Below, piece by piece: positions 24,395 through 32,802 of a DNA stretch of 64,000 nucleotides (positions are counted from its first letter, which is position 1; every line of letters begins with the position of its first letter). The stretch covers positions 62,001 through 126,000 of the forward strand of contig JACCXH010000050.1 in the NCBI GenBank assembly GCA_013697245.1. Direction: 5' to 3'. The notes beneath the pieces are model-generated. The model ran no database searches. It saw only the letters and a program-made list of their open reading frames with translations, and was not told the DNA's origin. Both the position numbers and the translations under genes were made by a program. The DNA is from Bacteroidota bacterium. Its GTDB lineage: Bacteria > Bacteroidota > Bacteroidia > B-17B0 > Aurantibacillaceae.

Positions 24395-25687
24395 TTAAAG
24401 ACTCCAATACGTTAAGCCCTTAATTTTGTCTTTGTACAAACCTTTCACATCTACCAAAACACCTTTGTTTGAAAGAATAGACTTAAAATACTTTTCATCA
24501 AGCGTTTTGTACTCTTTATGATTTACGGCAACAATAACGCCATCATAACCTTTGCTTAATTTGTTTAAACCAAAACCGTATTCATGTTTTAATTCATCAC
24601 TATCAGCATGCGGATCGATAATATCTACCTTTACACCAAATGATTTTAATTCTTTAATTATATCTGCTACTTTACTATTACGAATATCACTTACATCTTC
24701 TTTAAACGTAGCGCCCATAACCAGCACTTTTGATTTAGAAAGATTTTTTCCTGCAGCAATAATTTTCTTTACGCAAGTTTTGGCTACATAAAAACCCATG
24801 CTATCATTTACGTAACGCCCACTATTGATAACACGCGCATGGTAACCCATTTCTTCTGCCTTGTAAGTTAAGTAGTAAGGATCTACACCTATACAATGTC
24901 CGCCAACTAAACCCGGAGAGAATTTTAAAAAATTCCATTTTGTGCCGGCAGCTTCTAAAACATCGTAAGTATTTATTCCTATGCGTGAAAAAATAATAGA
25001 GAGTTCGTTCATTAATGCAATGTTCACATCACGCTGAGTGTTCTCGATGATCTTTGCAGCTTCTGCCACTTTAATGCTTGATGCGCGGTGTGTTCCGGGC
25101 TCTACAATTATTTCATACACTTTTGCAATGTTCTCTAAACTTTCGTTATCACAGCCGGAAACTATTTTTAAGATCTTGGTAATAGTGTGTTCTTTATCTC
25201 CCGGATTAATACGCTCAGGTGAATAACCAACTTTAAAATCTTTTACAAATTTTAAACCTGAATGTGCTTCCAATACAGGTATACAATCTTCTTCGGTACA
25301 ACCGGGATAAACAGTAGATTCGTATACCACATAATCTCCTTTTTTAAGCACTTTGCCAACAGTTGTTGATGCGCCTATTAAAGGTTTAAGATCAGGCAAG
25401 TTATGTTCATCTATTGGCGTTGGTACGGCAATAATAAAAAAATTAGCTTTTTTAAGATCTTCTAATTTATGCGTGAAAGTAATATCCGATTTTGCAAATT
25501 CTTTTTTATCCAGTTCCTGGCTGGGATCTATCCCTTTCTTCATCATATTAACACGCTTCTCGTTAATATCAAAACCAATTACTTTTATTTTTTTTGCAAA
25601 TGCCAGTGCAATTGGCAAACCAACGTAACCAAGTCCAATTACTGCAACTGTGGCATTCTTTTCTAAGATCTTTTTGTAAATACTCAT
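24395..25687 (-). CDS. UDP-N-acetylhexosamine 6-dehydrogenase, WbpA/TviB-like
   Basis: A 430-residue NAD-dependent enzyme oxidising C6 of a UDP-sugar to the uronic acid. The Rossmann motif is GLGYVGLP (18-25). The catalytic Cys is C265 in GGHCIGVDPYYL; the extended GVDPYYL form is typical of UDP-GlcNAc/GalNAc dehydrogenases (WbpA, WbpO, TviB, WecC) rather than UDP-glucose dehydrogenase. The C-terminal block GATFKEDVSDIRNSKV is intact. Next to WbpB- and WbpD-like genes it probably makes UDP-GlcNAcA for a diacetylated aminouronate sugar. The exact substrate (GlcNAc or GalNAc) is inferred. Confidence 0.93.
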   Translation of the reverse strand: MSIYKKILEKNATVAVIGLGYVGLPIALAFAKKIKVIGFDINEKRVNMMKKGIDPSQELDKKEFAKSDITFTHKLEDLKKANFFIIAVPTPIDEHNLPDLKPLIGASTTVGKVLKKGDYVVYESTVYPGCTEEDCIPVLEAHSGLKFVKDFKVGYSPERINPGDKEHTITKILKIVSGCDNESLENIAKVYEIIVEPGTHRASSIKVAEAAKIIENTQRDVNIALMNELSIIFSRIGINTYDVLEAAGTKWNFLKFSPGLVGGHCIGVDPYYLTYKAEEMGYHARVINSGRYVNDSMGFYVAKTCVKKIIAAGKNLSKSKVLVMGATFKEDVSDIRNSKVADIIKELKSFGVKVDIIDPHADSDELKHEYGFGLNKLSKGYDGVIVAVNHKEYKTLDEKYFKSILSNKGVLVDVKGLYKDKIKGLTYWSL

Positions 25688-25709
25688 AATTTTATTTTAA
25701 ATTTTTGAT

Positions 25710-26771
25710 TTAAGATTTTTGATTTAAAAGCAGCTCTGTATTTTTTATAACGTTTGCCGGCCTCAATGCATAAATGCGTTCAATAATATCTACCACTTTT
25801 AATCCTTCTAAGGCATTGGTAGAGATCTTATTTTTTCCCGTTAAAGTATCCACTACATTTTCAATTACGTTATGATGATTGTTTGCAGAACCCTTGTACG
25901 CCCCATAATCATTAGCCGGATTGGTATCCTGCAGTTTAGGCATGGTATAATCTTTAATATTACAAACTTCTATCTGGTCCATGTATTGTCCGCCAACTTT
26001 AACACTGCCTTTGCTTCCAACAATGGTTAAAGACGATTCAAGGTTTTTTTCCCACACAGATGTAGAGTAATTCACACAACCCATTCCACCATTTACAAAA
26101 TCAAAGCTTACAAAGCCGCTATCTTCAAAAGCAGTTGTTTCTTTATGATTAAAATCGGCAAACTTGGCCTGTATGTTGGTGATATCACCAAACACCCAAT
26201 ACATAATATCTATCCAGTGACTGAACTGTGTAAATAAAGTTCCGCCATCAAGATCCTGTGTACCTTTCCAGTTGCCGGGTTTATAATAACGTTCATCGCG
26301 GTTCCAGTAACAATTTAATTGCACCATGTAAATATCACCAATAATTTTTTTCTCAACCACATCTTTTAACCAAACACTTGGCGGCGAATAACGGTTTTGC
26401 ATTACACAAAAAACAACTTTATCGTGATGCAGGGCATTAAATATTATTTTTTCACAATCAGCTTTGTTTAAAGCCATTGGTTTTTCTACCACCACATGTT
26501 TGTTGGCATCAAGTGCCTTTAAAGCGTGAGTTGCATGTAAACCATTTGGTGTGCACACATTTACTACCTGCACTTCGGGGTGCTCGGCTAATAGCTCATC
26601 AATATCAGAATAAAATTTTTCTGTTATATTTTCTAATCCTAATTTCTCTTTTGGAAGCTCATCACAAACTGCAATTAATTCGCAGCCGGGATTTCTCCTT
26701 ATCATTTCCGCATGGCGTTTACCAATATGTCCCTGCCCTACAACGGCAAATTTTATTTTTGCTTGTCCCAT
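25710..26771 (-). CDS. Gfo/Idh/MocA oxidoreductase, WbpB/WlbA-like
   Basis: A 353-residue NAD-dependent sugar oxidoreductase. The nucleotide site is VGQGHIGKRH (11-20) and the family EKP motif is at 96-98 (VVVEKPMALN). HWIDIMYWVFGD lies near the substrate site. By neighbourhood it most likely oxidises C3 of UDP-GlcNAc-uronate, the WbpB/WlbA step leading to a 3-amino sugar. It starts 2 bp after the ORF6N gene ends and precedes the 6-dehydrogenase by 22 bp. A 13-bp sequence, ATTTTTGATTTAA, is directly repeated at 25701 and 25715, overlapping the stop codon. Confidence 0.9.
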   Translation of the reverse strand: MGQAKIKFAVVGQGHIGKRHAEMIRRNPGCELIAVCDELPKEKLGLENITEKFYSDIDELLAEHPEVQVVNVCTPNGLHATHALKALDANKHVVVEKPMALNKADCEKIIFNALHHDKVVFCVMQNRYSPPSVWLKDVVEKKIIGDIYMVQLNCYWNRDERYYKPGNWKGTQDLDGGTLFTQFSHWIDIMYWVFGDITNIQAKFADFNHKETTAFEDSGFVSFDFVNGGMGCVNYSTSVWEKNLESSLTIVGSKGSVKVGGQYMDQIEVCNIKDYTMPKLQDTNPANDYGAYKGSANNHHNVIENVVDTLTGKNKISTNALEGLKVVDIIERIYALRPANVIKNTELLLNQKS

Positions 26772-26773
26772 GT

Positions 26774-27289
26774 TTATTTTTTAAATCCAATCTTTTTTCT
26801 TTCCTGCTGCAAAGTTTGTTGTTTTTCTTTTTGTAATAAAAAGTTTATAGCTTCATATACATCTTTAAATTGTTTATCGTATTTGGTTTCTATCTCTTTC
26901 AATTTTTCTGCTAAATTTTCATTGGTCAATGCATACTGACGTATAACAACAAATGCCCGCATAATTCCAATATTTACATTTATTGCTTTGTCCGAATTTA
27001 ATATACCACTCAACATTGCTAATCCTTGCTCAGTAAAAGCCAAGGGTAATGAGGTTTTAGGTCTTTTCACAGGATATGTCATCACAATTTGTGATAACAT
27101 AGTTAGCCATTCGTTTTCAGTTAACTGAAACATAAAATCTTTTGGAAATCTCTTAATATTTCGTTTAACTGCCTGGTTTAAAACCCGGGTTTCCACCTCA
27201 TACAGCTCTGCAAGATCAAAATCAAGCATCACTCTTTCACCTCGTATATTATATATTTTAGACCGAATTTTTTGTAATTGCATAACCAC
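26774..27289 (-). CDS. ORF6N domain-containing DNA-binding protein
   Basis: A 171-residue protein with an N-terminal ORF6N domain (about 5-95), marked by RGERVMLDFDLAELYEVETR, LNQAVKRNIKRFPKDFMFQL and a PLAFTEQGLAMLSGIL stretch. The C-terminal half is helical and Lys/Gln-rich, probably a coiled coil (LAEKLKEIETKYDKQFKDVY; LLQKEKQQTLQQERKK). ORF6N and the related KilA-N domains are found in phage anti-repressor-type proteins and as lone chromosomal genes in Bacteroidetes. It is packed between the WbpD- and WbpB-like genes with gaps of 6 and 2 bp, an unusual place; it may be a passenger or a regulator of the sugar operon. Confidence 0.92.
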   Translation of the reverse strand: MVMQLQKIRSKIYNIRGERVMLDFDLAELYEVETRVLNQAVKRNIKRFPKDFMFQLTENEWLTMLSQIVMTYPVKRPKTSLPLAFTEQGLAMLSGILNSDKAINVNIGIMRAFVVIRQYALTNENLAEKLKEIETKYDKQFKDVYEAINFLLQKEKQQTLQQERKKIGFKK

Positions 27290-27295
27290 TATTAA

Positions 27296-27880
27296 TCAAT
27301 CAATACGTGTAACTTTATTCTTCTCTAACTTATATTTTTGTCCGCTTTCAACGCAAGACGCATTTCCATCTTTATCAAATTCTAACCTATGTCCGTATTC
27401 GCTCATCCAACCAATTTGGCGAGATGGATTACCAACCACCAAAGCATAATCAGGAACATGTTTAGTAACTACGGTTCCGGCACCAATAAAAGCAAATTTA
27501 CCAATATCGTGCCCGCAAACAATGGTAGCGTTTGCGCCAATAGATGCGCCTTTGCCAACATGTGTTTTGGCATATTGAGATTTACGATTAACCGCGCTGC
27601 GTGGATTGGTAACGTTGGTAAAAACCATGCTTGGCCCTAAGAACACATCATCATCGCAGGTTACACCGGTATAAATGGAAATATTATTTTGAGCCTTTAC
27701 ATTGCTTCCAAGCACCACATCCGGCGATATCACTACATTTTGGCCCAAGTTACAGTTCTTGCCTAATTTGCAATTAGACATGATGTGCGAAAAATGCCAG
27801 ATCTTGGTGCCTTCACCTATCTCACATCCCTCATCAATAATAGCCGTTGGGTGGGCAAAATAATTCTTAGTTTCCATCAT
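27296..27880 (-). CDS. Left-handed beta-helix N-acetyltransferase, WbpD/WlbB-like
   Basis: A 194-residue hexapeptide-repeat acyltransferase. Several turns of [LIV]-G-x4 repeats are seen (IGEGTKIWHFSHIMSNCKLG; NLGQNVVISPDVVLGSNVKA), followed by FTNVTNPRSAVNRKSQYAKT and the conserved VGNPSRQIGWMSEYG end. Together these are typical of WbpD/WlbB, which acetylates the 3-amino group of UDP-2-acetamido-3-amino-2,3-dideoxyglucuronate. It is the first gene of the minus-strand operon and diverges from the YfhO-family gene. The 3-aminotransferase (WbpE) that should precede this step is not in the window. Confidence 0.92.
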   Translation of the reverse strand: MMETKNYFAHPTAIIDEGCEIGEGTKIWHFSHIMSNCKLGKNCNLGQNVVISPDVVLGSNVKAQNNISIYTGVTCDDDVFLGPSMVFTNVTNPRSAVNRKSQYAKTHVGKGASIGANATIVCGHDIGKFAFIGAGTVVTKHVPDYALVVGNPSRQIGWMSEYGHRLEFDKDGNASCVESGQKYKLEKNKVTRID

Positions 27881-27969
27881 AAAAAGGACTACAAAAATAA
27901 TAAAATTAGGGTGATAGAAAAATATAATTTCTACCCCTCACAAATAAAGATAAAAGGGCAATATTTTGA

Positions 27970-27977
27970 TATATTTG
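27970..27977 (+). promoter_or_regulatory. Possible -7 promoter element for the YfhO-family gene
   Basis: TATATTTG matches the Bacteroidetes primary sigma factor -7 consensus TAnnTTTG and lies 28 bp before the start codon at 28006. I do not see a TTG at the usual -33 spacing, so the call is tentative. Confidence 0.3.
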
Positions 27978-28005
27978 TCGTTGCAATAAACATTATTGTT
28001 TACCT

Positions 28006-30663
28006 ATGAAATTCAACTATAAAGATTACCTCCCCCATGGCATTGCCATTGTTATTTTTGCGATAATCACCCTGCTTTATTTTAAGCCATTATTTAGTGG
28101 AAAAGAATTAAGACAGGATGATATTGCCCGCCATAAAGGCATGAGCAAGGAAATAAGCGATTACAGAAAAAGCCATAACGACGCTGAGCCGCTTTGGACA
28201 AACTCAATGTTTGGCGGAATGCCTGCTTACCAGATCTCTACAAAATATCCGGGTAACTGGATAGGTAAACTGGATAATGCCTTTAAATTATTTATTCCAC
28301 TGCCTGCGGGTTATTTGTTCTTATACTGCCTTGGCTTTTTTATTTTATTATTGTGCCTCAATGTAAACCCCTGGTTGGCTATGATAGGTGGCATTGCGTA
28401 TGGTTTAAGCTCTTATTTTTTAATTATTCTTGAAGCAGGGCACAATTCCAAAGCCAATGCCCTTGGCTATTTGCCGGCATTACTGGGCGGCGTTATTTTA
28501 TTATTTAACGGAAGGCAATGGCTGGGCTTATCTTTAACGGCGCTATTTACAGCCATGGAGTTAAATGCCAACCACGTTCAAATCTCGTATTACGGTTATA
28601 TTTTAATTGGCTTTGTAATTGCAGGATATTTTTTCAGGTTTTTAAAACAAAAACAATTAAGTACTTTTTTAAAAGGCTGTGTTTTGTTTTTAATTGCCAC
28701 TTTAATTGGTTTGTTGCCAAATTACGGAAGCCTTGCTACCACCAACGAATACGGTAAATACAGCACCCGTGGCAAATCTGAATTGACCGTGAATGCCAAA
28801 TTAAAAATGAATGATAAAACGGCGCTTAGTTTGGATCGCGCTGCGAATACAAGTGTTAAAGATGTGGATGAAGCTGTTGTAAAAAAACACGAAAAAAATA
28901 CAACTACCGGTTTGGATGAAGATTACGCCACACAATGGAGTTATGGTATTGGCGAAACATTTACTTTTTTAATTCCTGATTTTAAAGGCGGTGCCAGCGA
29001 AGTTATAAGAACAGCCAACAGCGACGCTTTAAAAAAAGTAAATGCTGATTATAGAGAACAGGTTGCTAACAGTAGCGCCTATTATGGCGATCAGCCTTTT
29101 ACAAGCGGACCGGTATATATTGGTGCGATAATTATTTTTCTGGCTTTGCTTGGTATGTTTGTTGTAAAAAATCCAATAAAATGGCCAATACTTTTAGCTA
29201 CGCTTTTAACCGTTGCTTTAGGTTGGGGAAATAATTTTATGGGCCTTACCGATTTTTTCATGCATAATATTCCCGGATATAATAAATTTCGTGCGGTAAG
29301 TATGATCATGATAGTTGCCGAGTTGACCTTGCCATTACTCGCCATTTTATGTATTAACGAGATCATTAAAATTAAGAACTGGGACGAAAAAATTAAATTA
29401 GGCCTGATAAAAAAAGAGATCACTCTTAAAAAATTAATTATTATTTCTGTTTCTGTTGTAGGGGGCTTTTGCGCTTTATGTTATATAATGCCCGATATGT
29501 TCAATACGTTTCGCGCGCAGGGAGAAGAAGAACAAATTGTGCAGCAGGCTGTAAGAGCCGGTAATCCTGAAAGTCAAATGAGGCCGTATGTTGCTGAGTT
29601 TATGCCGCAGTTGGAGATTGCCCGTAAAGCCATTTTTAAAGCAGATGCATTGCGCTCGTTAATTTTTATTTTGTTGGCATTTGGTGCATTGTGCTTATAC
29701 TTTACCAATAAATTAAAAAAAGAATTATTTTTTGCGGCCATGGGCATTTTTATTGCTATTGACCTTTGGACTGTAGCCGCACGTTATTTGAACGACAAGT
29801 CTTTTATAACCAAAGAACAAAATCAACAAAGCCTTGTATCGAAGACTGCTGCTGACGAAGAAATTTTAAGAGACATTTCTTTAGACTACCGTGTTTTAAA
29901 TTTAACCACCAGTACTTTTAACGATGCCTCTACTTCTTATTACCACAAATCAATTGGCGGTTATCATGGTGCCAAACTAAAAAAATATGCCGAGTTAATT
30001 GATTTTCATATCGACAAAGAAGTTGACGCTTTTTATAAAGATGCGGGCAAAGCTTTTTCCAGCGACAGTGCCATGCGTGTTTTGTTTAGCAAGCTAAATG
30101 TGATAAACATGCTTAATACAAAATACTTTATAATACCCGGTGGTAAAGATCAGGGCGAGATACCTTTAAAGAATCCAGAAGCAAATGGCAATGCCTGGTT
30201 TGTAAAAACGTTATTTACCGTTCCAAATGCCGACGATGAAATTGTTGGTTTAGGCAAATTAGATACAAAAACACAAACCATTATGCAGGATCATTTTAAG
30301 ACCGAGTTGGGATTAAAAGATACTTATGATGGCGAAGGATCCATTAAACTTTTATCATACCAACCAAACGATCTTGAATATGAAAGCGATACAAAATCGG
30401 AAGAGTTTGCCGTGTTCTCTGAGATCTATTATCCAAAAGGTTGGAACGCCTATGTGGATGGACAGTTAAAACCTTATGCGGGTGTAAACTATGTTTTAAG
30501 AGGTATGGTAATACCTGCAGGGAAACACAAAATTGAATTTAAATTTGAACCCAAAACCTATACAACCGGTAATACCATTGCCATGGTAGGATCTATACTA
30601 TTGTTAATTACGGTTGGTGCCGGTTTTTATTTACAAAAAAAGAACAATGTTATTGTTAGTTAA
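28006..30663 (+). CDS. YfhO-family multi-pass membrane protein
   Basis: An 885-residue inner-membrane protein with many hydrophobic segments, the first at about 13-33. Groups lie in residues 90-250, 355-425, 475-500 and 540-600, and a final helix at about 855-878. A large extracytoplasmic portion follows the main membrane block. The layout and motifs such as PLWTNSMFGGMPAYQIS and the C-terminal YYPKGWNAYVDGQ with AGKHKIEFKF match the YfhO family, which has a GT-C glycosyltransferase-like fold; in Gram-positives YfhO is linked to glycosylation of teichoic acids. It diverges from the nucleotide-sugar operon, so a role in envelope glycan assembly is plausible but inferred. Confidence 0.88.
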   Translation: MKFNYKDYLPHGIAIVIFAIITLLYFKPLFSGKELRQDDIARHKGMSKEISDYRKSHNDAEPLWTNSMFGGMPAYQISTKYPGNWIGKLDNAFKLFIPLPAGYLFLYCLGFFILLLCLNVNPWLAMIGGIAYGLSSYFLIILEAGHNSKANALGYLPALLGGVILLFNGRQWLGLSLTALFTAMELNANHVQISYYGYILIGFVIAGYFFRFLKQKQLSTFLKGCVLFLIATLIGLLPNYGSLATTNEYGKYSTRGKSELTVNAKLKMNDKTALSLDRAANTSVKDVDEAVVKKHEKNTTTGLDEDYATQWSYGIGETFTFLIPDFKGGASEVIRTANSDALKKVNADYREQVANSSAYYGDQPFTSGPVYIGAIIIFLALLGMFVVKNPIKWPILLATLLTVALGWGNNFMGLTDFFMHNIPGYNKFRAVSMIMIVAELTLPLLAILCINEIIKIKNWDEKIKLGLIKKEITLKKLIIISVSVVGGFCALCYIMPDMFNTFRAQGEEEQIVQQAVRAGNPESQMRPYVAEFMPQLEIARKAIFKADALRSLIFILLAFGALCLYFTNKLKKELFFAAMGIFIAIDLWTVAARYLNDKSFITKEQNQQSLVSKTAADEEILRDISLDYRVLNLTTSTFNDASTSYYHKSIGGYHGAKLKKYAELIDFHIDKEVDAFYKDAGKAFSSDSAMRVLFSKLNVINMLNTKYFIIPGGKDQGEIPLKNPEANGNAWFVKTLFTVPNADDEIVGLGKLDTKTQTIMQDHFKTELGLKDTYDGEGSIKLLSYQPNDLEYESDTKSEEFAVFSEIYYPKGWNAYVDGQLKPYAGVNYVLRGMVIPAGKHKIEFKFEPKTYTTGNTIAMVGSILLLITVGAGFYLQKKNNVIVS

Positions 30664-30766
30664 ATGGGAAAAAGATTAAAGACCAATGACAAAAGATCAA
30701 AGACAAACCAGTAACTTTAAACTAGAAATAAAAAATAATTACAAATAAATTAAAAAAACAATTATT

Positions 30767-31084
30767 ATGGCATTAGAAATTACAGACGCGAACTTTGAAG
30801 AACTGGTATTAAAAAGTGATAAACCGGTATTAATAGATTTTTGGGCAGAATGGTGTGGCCCTTGCCGAATGGTTGGTCCGGTAGTGGAAGAATTGGCGAA
30901 AGAATATGACGGTAAAGCGGTTATAGGAAAAGTGAATGTTGATCTAAACTCCGGGATTAGTGCAAAATATGGTATCAGAAATATACCTACGCTATTATAT
31001 TTTAAAAACGGGGAAGTGGTAGATAAACAAGTTGGTGTAGTACCAAAATCTGCTTTGGCTGCGAAATTAGACGCACAAATGTAA
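30767..31084 (+). CDS. trxA: Thioredoxin
   Basis: A 105-residue cytoplasmic thioredoxin with the classical redox site WCGPC (C30, C33), the cis-Pro region RNIPTLLYF and no signal peptide. It reduces disulfides in ribonucleotide reductase, peroxiredoxins and other partners. It follows the YfhO-family gene after a 103-bp gap and ends just before a strong terminator. Confidence 0.96.
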   Translation: MALEITDANFEELVLKSDKPVLIDFWAEWCGPCRMVGPVVEELAKEYDGKAVIGKVNVDLNSGISAKYGIRNIPTLLYFKNGEVVDKQVGVVPKSALAAKLDAQM

Positions 31085-31103
31085 GATCAGAAAATAAGTA
31101 ATT

Positions 31104-31133
31104 AAAAACCCCGCAAAATTTTGCGGGGTTTTT
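31104..31133. terminator. Rho-independent terminator after thioredoxin
   Basis: A perfect 15-bp inverted repeat with a GC core CCCCGC and flanking A/T runs (31104-31118 with 31119-31133) lies 20 bp after the thioredoxin stop. The ends AAAAA and TTTTT let it work on both strands. Confidence 0.92.
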
Positions 31134-31185
31134 GCTTTTTAAAAGAATTATTTGAGTGAAAATTTTATATATTTAATAAACCGCC

Positions 31186-31261
31186 TATCGAGTAGCGCAT
31201 GTTTACCCAATACGTTGGAGATATGCGAAGGTATATAGCAGGTATAAACAAGTTAGCTGCC
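31186..31261. repeat. Imperfect palindrome ending in GTTAGCTGCC
   Basis: Between the thioredoxin terminator and the S41 peptidase gene lies a loose palindrome. GTTTACCC (31201-31208) pairs with GGTATAAAC (31241-31249), and it is followed by GTTAGCTGCC (31252-31261). That decamer is the exact reverse complement of GGCAGCTAAC at the end of the S41 gene (32393-32402). The arrangement recalls the R' end of an integron attC site (GTTRRRY), with one base off consensus. No promoter was identified in this 210-bp gap. Confidence 0.4.
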
Positions 31262-31294
31262 TTTTTACCGAAACCACTTAACTGAAATAGAAAA

Positions 31295-32401
31295 TTGACA
31301 ATGAAACAACTTTTACTATTAATATTTTTCTTCACTTGTTTGGCAACTGCACAAAGTCAGACGACAAAAAAAGTGAGTAAACCAGAAAAAGACTTTGAAA
31401 AATTTTGGACAACTTTTAAAGACAATTATGCTTTTTTCAAACAAAAAGGAGTGAATTGGGATAGCACATATTTAGAGTACCGACCTTTGGTTACAAAGAA
31501 GACAAAAGAAAAGGAACTTGTTTTAATCTTTGGACAAATGGTTGAACCATTAAAAGACGGACACATTACAATTTCAAAAGGCGAAGAAATACTTTATAAA
31601 GTTAAAAAGCCTTCTTACTTCCGACAAGAATTTAAAGGCATTGAAAAAGAATTTTGGCAGACAGTAAATAAGACTTTGCTGACGAATAATTTTACAGAAC
31701 CAAAAGGAGTTGGACCAGTTTTTAAGGACGAGAATTTATATTACGTTTCAGAAAATACAAAATTTAGCTATATCAGAATTACAAGATGTTTTGCAAATCC
31801 TGAAAGTATTTTTGATAACAAAAAAGAAGAAGCAGATACGAAATTAATGCTTGCAATATTTGATAGTTTATTGACCTCATTCTCAAACAAAAAAGCACTT
31901 ATTATTGACATACGAGCAAATGGTGGCGGACACGGTGGAATTGAATTAGCAAGTAGATTTGTAAAAGAAAAAACATTAACACATTACAAAGCTATTAGAC
32001 AAAAAGGTGGTTATGAAAATTTTACAAAACTTATACCAAACTATATTGAACCAAATAAAGGAGTACAGTTTTTGAACCCTGTAGTTATTTTGACAAACGA
32101 CAAGACAGCAAGTTCAGCAGAAGATTTTACTATTTCGTTATACCAACAATCAAACATTTCGACAGTTGGAACTAATACTTCGGGAATGTTATCCGATATG
32201 TTTGGAACAGACTTATCAAATAAAATTTCGTTTACACTTTCAAATCAATGCTATTACTCAACAGATAAAAAAATATTAGAAGACATTGGAGTACCAGCAA
32301 AAATTAAAATTGAAAATTCAAAACTTGACATAACAAACGGGACAGACCCTGTAATTATTAAAGCAATAGAAACACTAAATGGACAAAAAAACGGCAGCTA
32401 A
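31295..32401 (+). CDS. S41 family peptidase, exported
   Basis: A 368-residue exported serine protease of the C-terminal-processing (tricorn-core-like) type. The signal peptide ends near residue 21 (CLATAQS). The core shows ALIIDIRANGGGHGG (201-215) and the nucleophile block LTNDKTASSAEDFTISL (266-282), with the catalytic Ser at S273 or S274. No PDZ domain is evident, as in short S41 proteins of Bacteroidetes. Codon use appears to favour GGA for Gly and ACA for Thr more than neighbouring genes, and the gene lies exactly between a GTTAGCTGCC/GGCAGCTAAC inverted pair, so it may be a mobile cassette. The peptide substrate is unknown. Confidence 0.9.
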   Translation: MTMKQLLLLIFFFTCLATAQSQTTKKVSKPEKDFEKFWTTFKDNYAFFKQKGVNWDSTYLEYRPLVTKKTKEKELVLIFGQMVEPLKDGHITISKGEEILYKVKKPSYFRQEFKGIEKEFWQTVNKTLLTNNFTEPKGVGPVFKDENLYYVSENTKFSYIRITRCFANPESIFDNKKEEADTKLMLAIFDSLLTSFSNKKALIIDIRANGGGHGGIELASRFVKEKTLTHYKAIRQKGGYENFTKLIPNYIEPNKGVQFLNPVVILTNDKTASSAEDFTISLYQQSNISTVGTNTSGMLSDMFGTDLSNKISFTLSNQCYYSTDKKILEDIGVPAKIKIENSKLDITNGTDPVIIKAIETLNGQKNGS

Positions 32402-32480
32402 CAACAGGCAAGCACAATTTTTGGCCCAGGGCTATTCAAATACTTGGGCGGACAATAGCCAAAAACTGATGCCTACTTGC
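32393..32480. repeat. attC-like imperfect palindrome after the S41 gene
   Basis: GGCAGCTAAC (32393-32402) overlaps the S41 stop codon and opens a long imperfect palindrome. GCAAG (32408-32412) can pair with CTTGC (32476-32480). TTTTTGGC (32418-32425) is complementary to GCCAAAAA (32458-32465). GGCTATT (32430-32436) pairs with AATAGCC (32454-32460), the last two competing for the same GCC. A gene followed immediately by TAAC and a hairpin of this size is how integron cassettes end. No GTTRRRY box was found at the right end, and the rest of the gap to 32574 is featureless. Confidence 0.4.
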
Positions 32481-32574
32481 AAACCTTTACTACCAATAGC
32501 GGGGGAGCAAAATCTTCCGCAGACAATTTTGAACTTCACAGAAGTTTTTTACTTTTAATTAATATTTCAGGACA

Positions 32575-32802
32575 ATGAAAACACATCTCGAAACTAAAGT
32601 AAAAATAACACTAGCAATTTTATTCTTTTGTATTTTGACATCTTGTAAAAGAGACCTAACTTGTGTTTGTACGGACAACAATATTCTTACAAAACAGACG
32701 ACGGAAGTTAACAGAGAAGTTTTCCACGGCACAAAAAAAGACGCTCAAAAAAAATGTTCTGACAAATGGTGTGGCGACGAATGTGGCTGCTCCCTTAAAT
32801 AA
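32575..32802 (+). CDS. Small Cys-rich lipoprotein
   Basis: A 75-residue protein that I do not recognise. A lipoprotein signal peptide is clear, with lipobox LTSC and C24 as the lipidated Cys. The mature part has six more Cys (CVCTDN; KKCSDKWCGDECGCSLK), which could form disulfides or bind a metal. It sits alone between two palindromic intergenic segments and has a composition similar to the S41 gene upstream, so it may belong to the same acquired segment. Confidence 0.75.
   Translation: MKTHLETKVKITLAILFFCILTSCKRDLTCVCTDNNILTKQTTEVNREVFHGTKKDAQKKCSDKWCGDECGCSLK

Noticed and set aside
23318-27880. A complete dTDP-rhamnose operon
   Set aside because: Only rmlB is present; rmlA, rmlC and rmlD are absent and the neighbours point to amino-uronate sugars.
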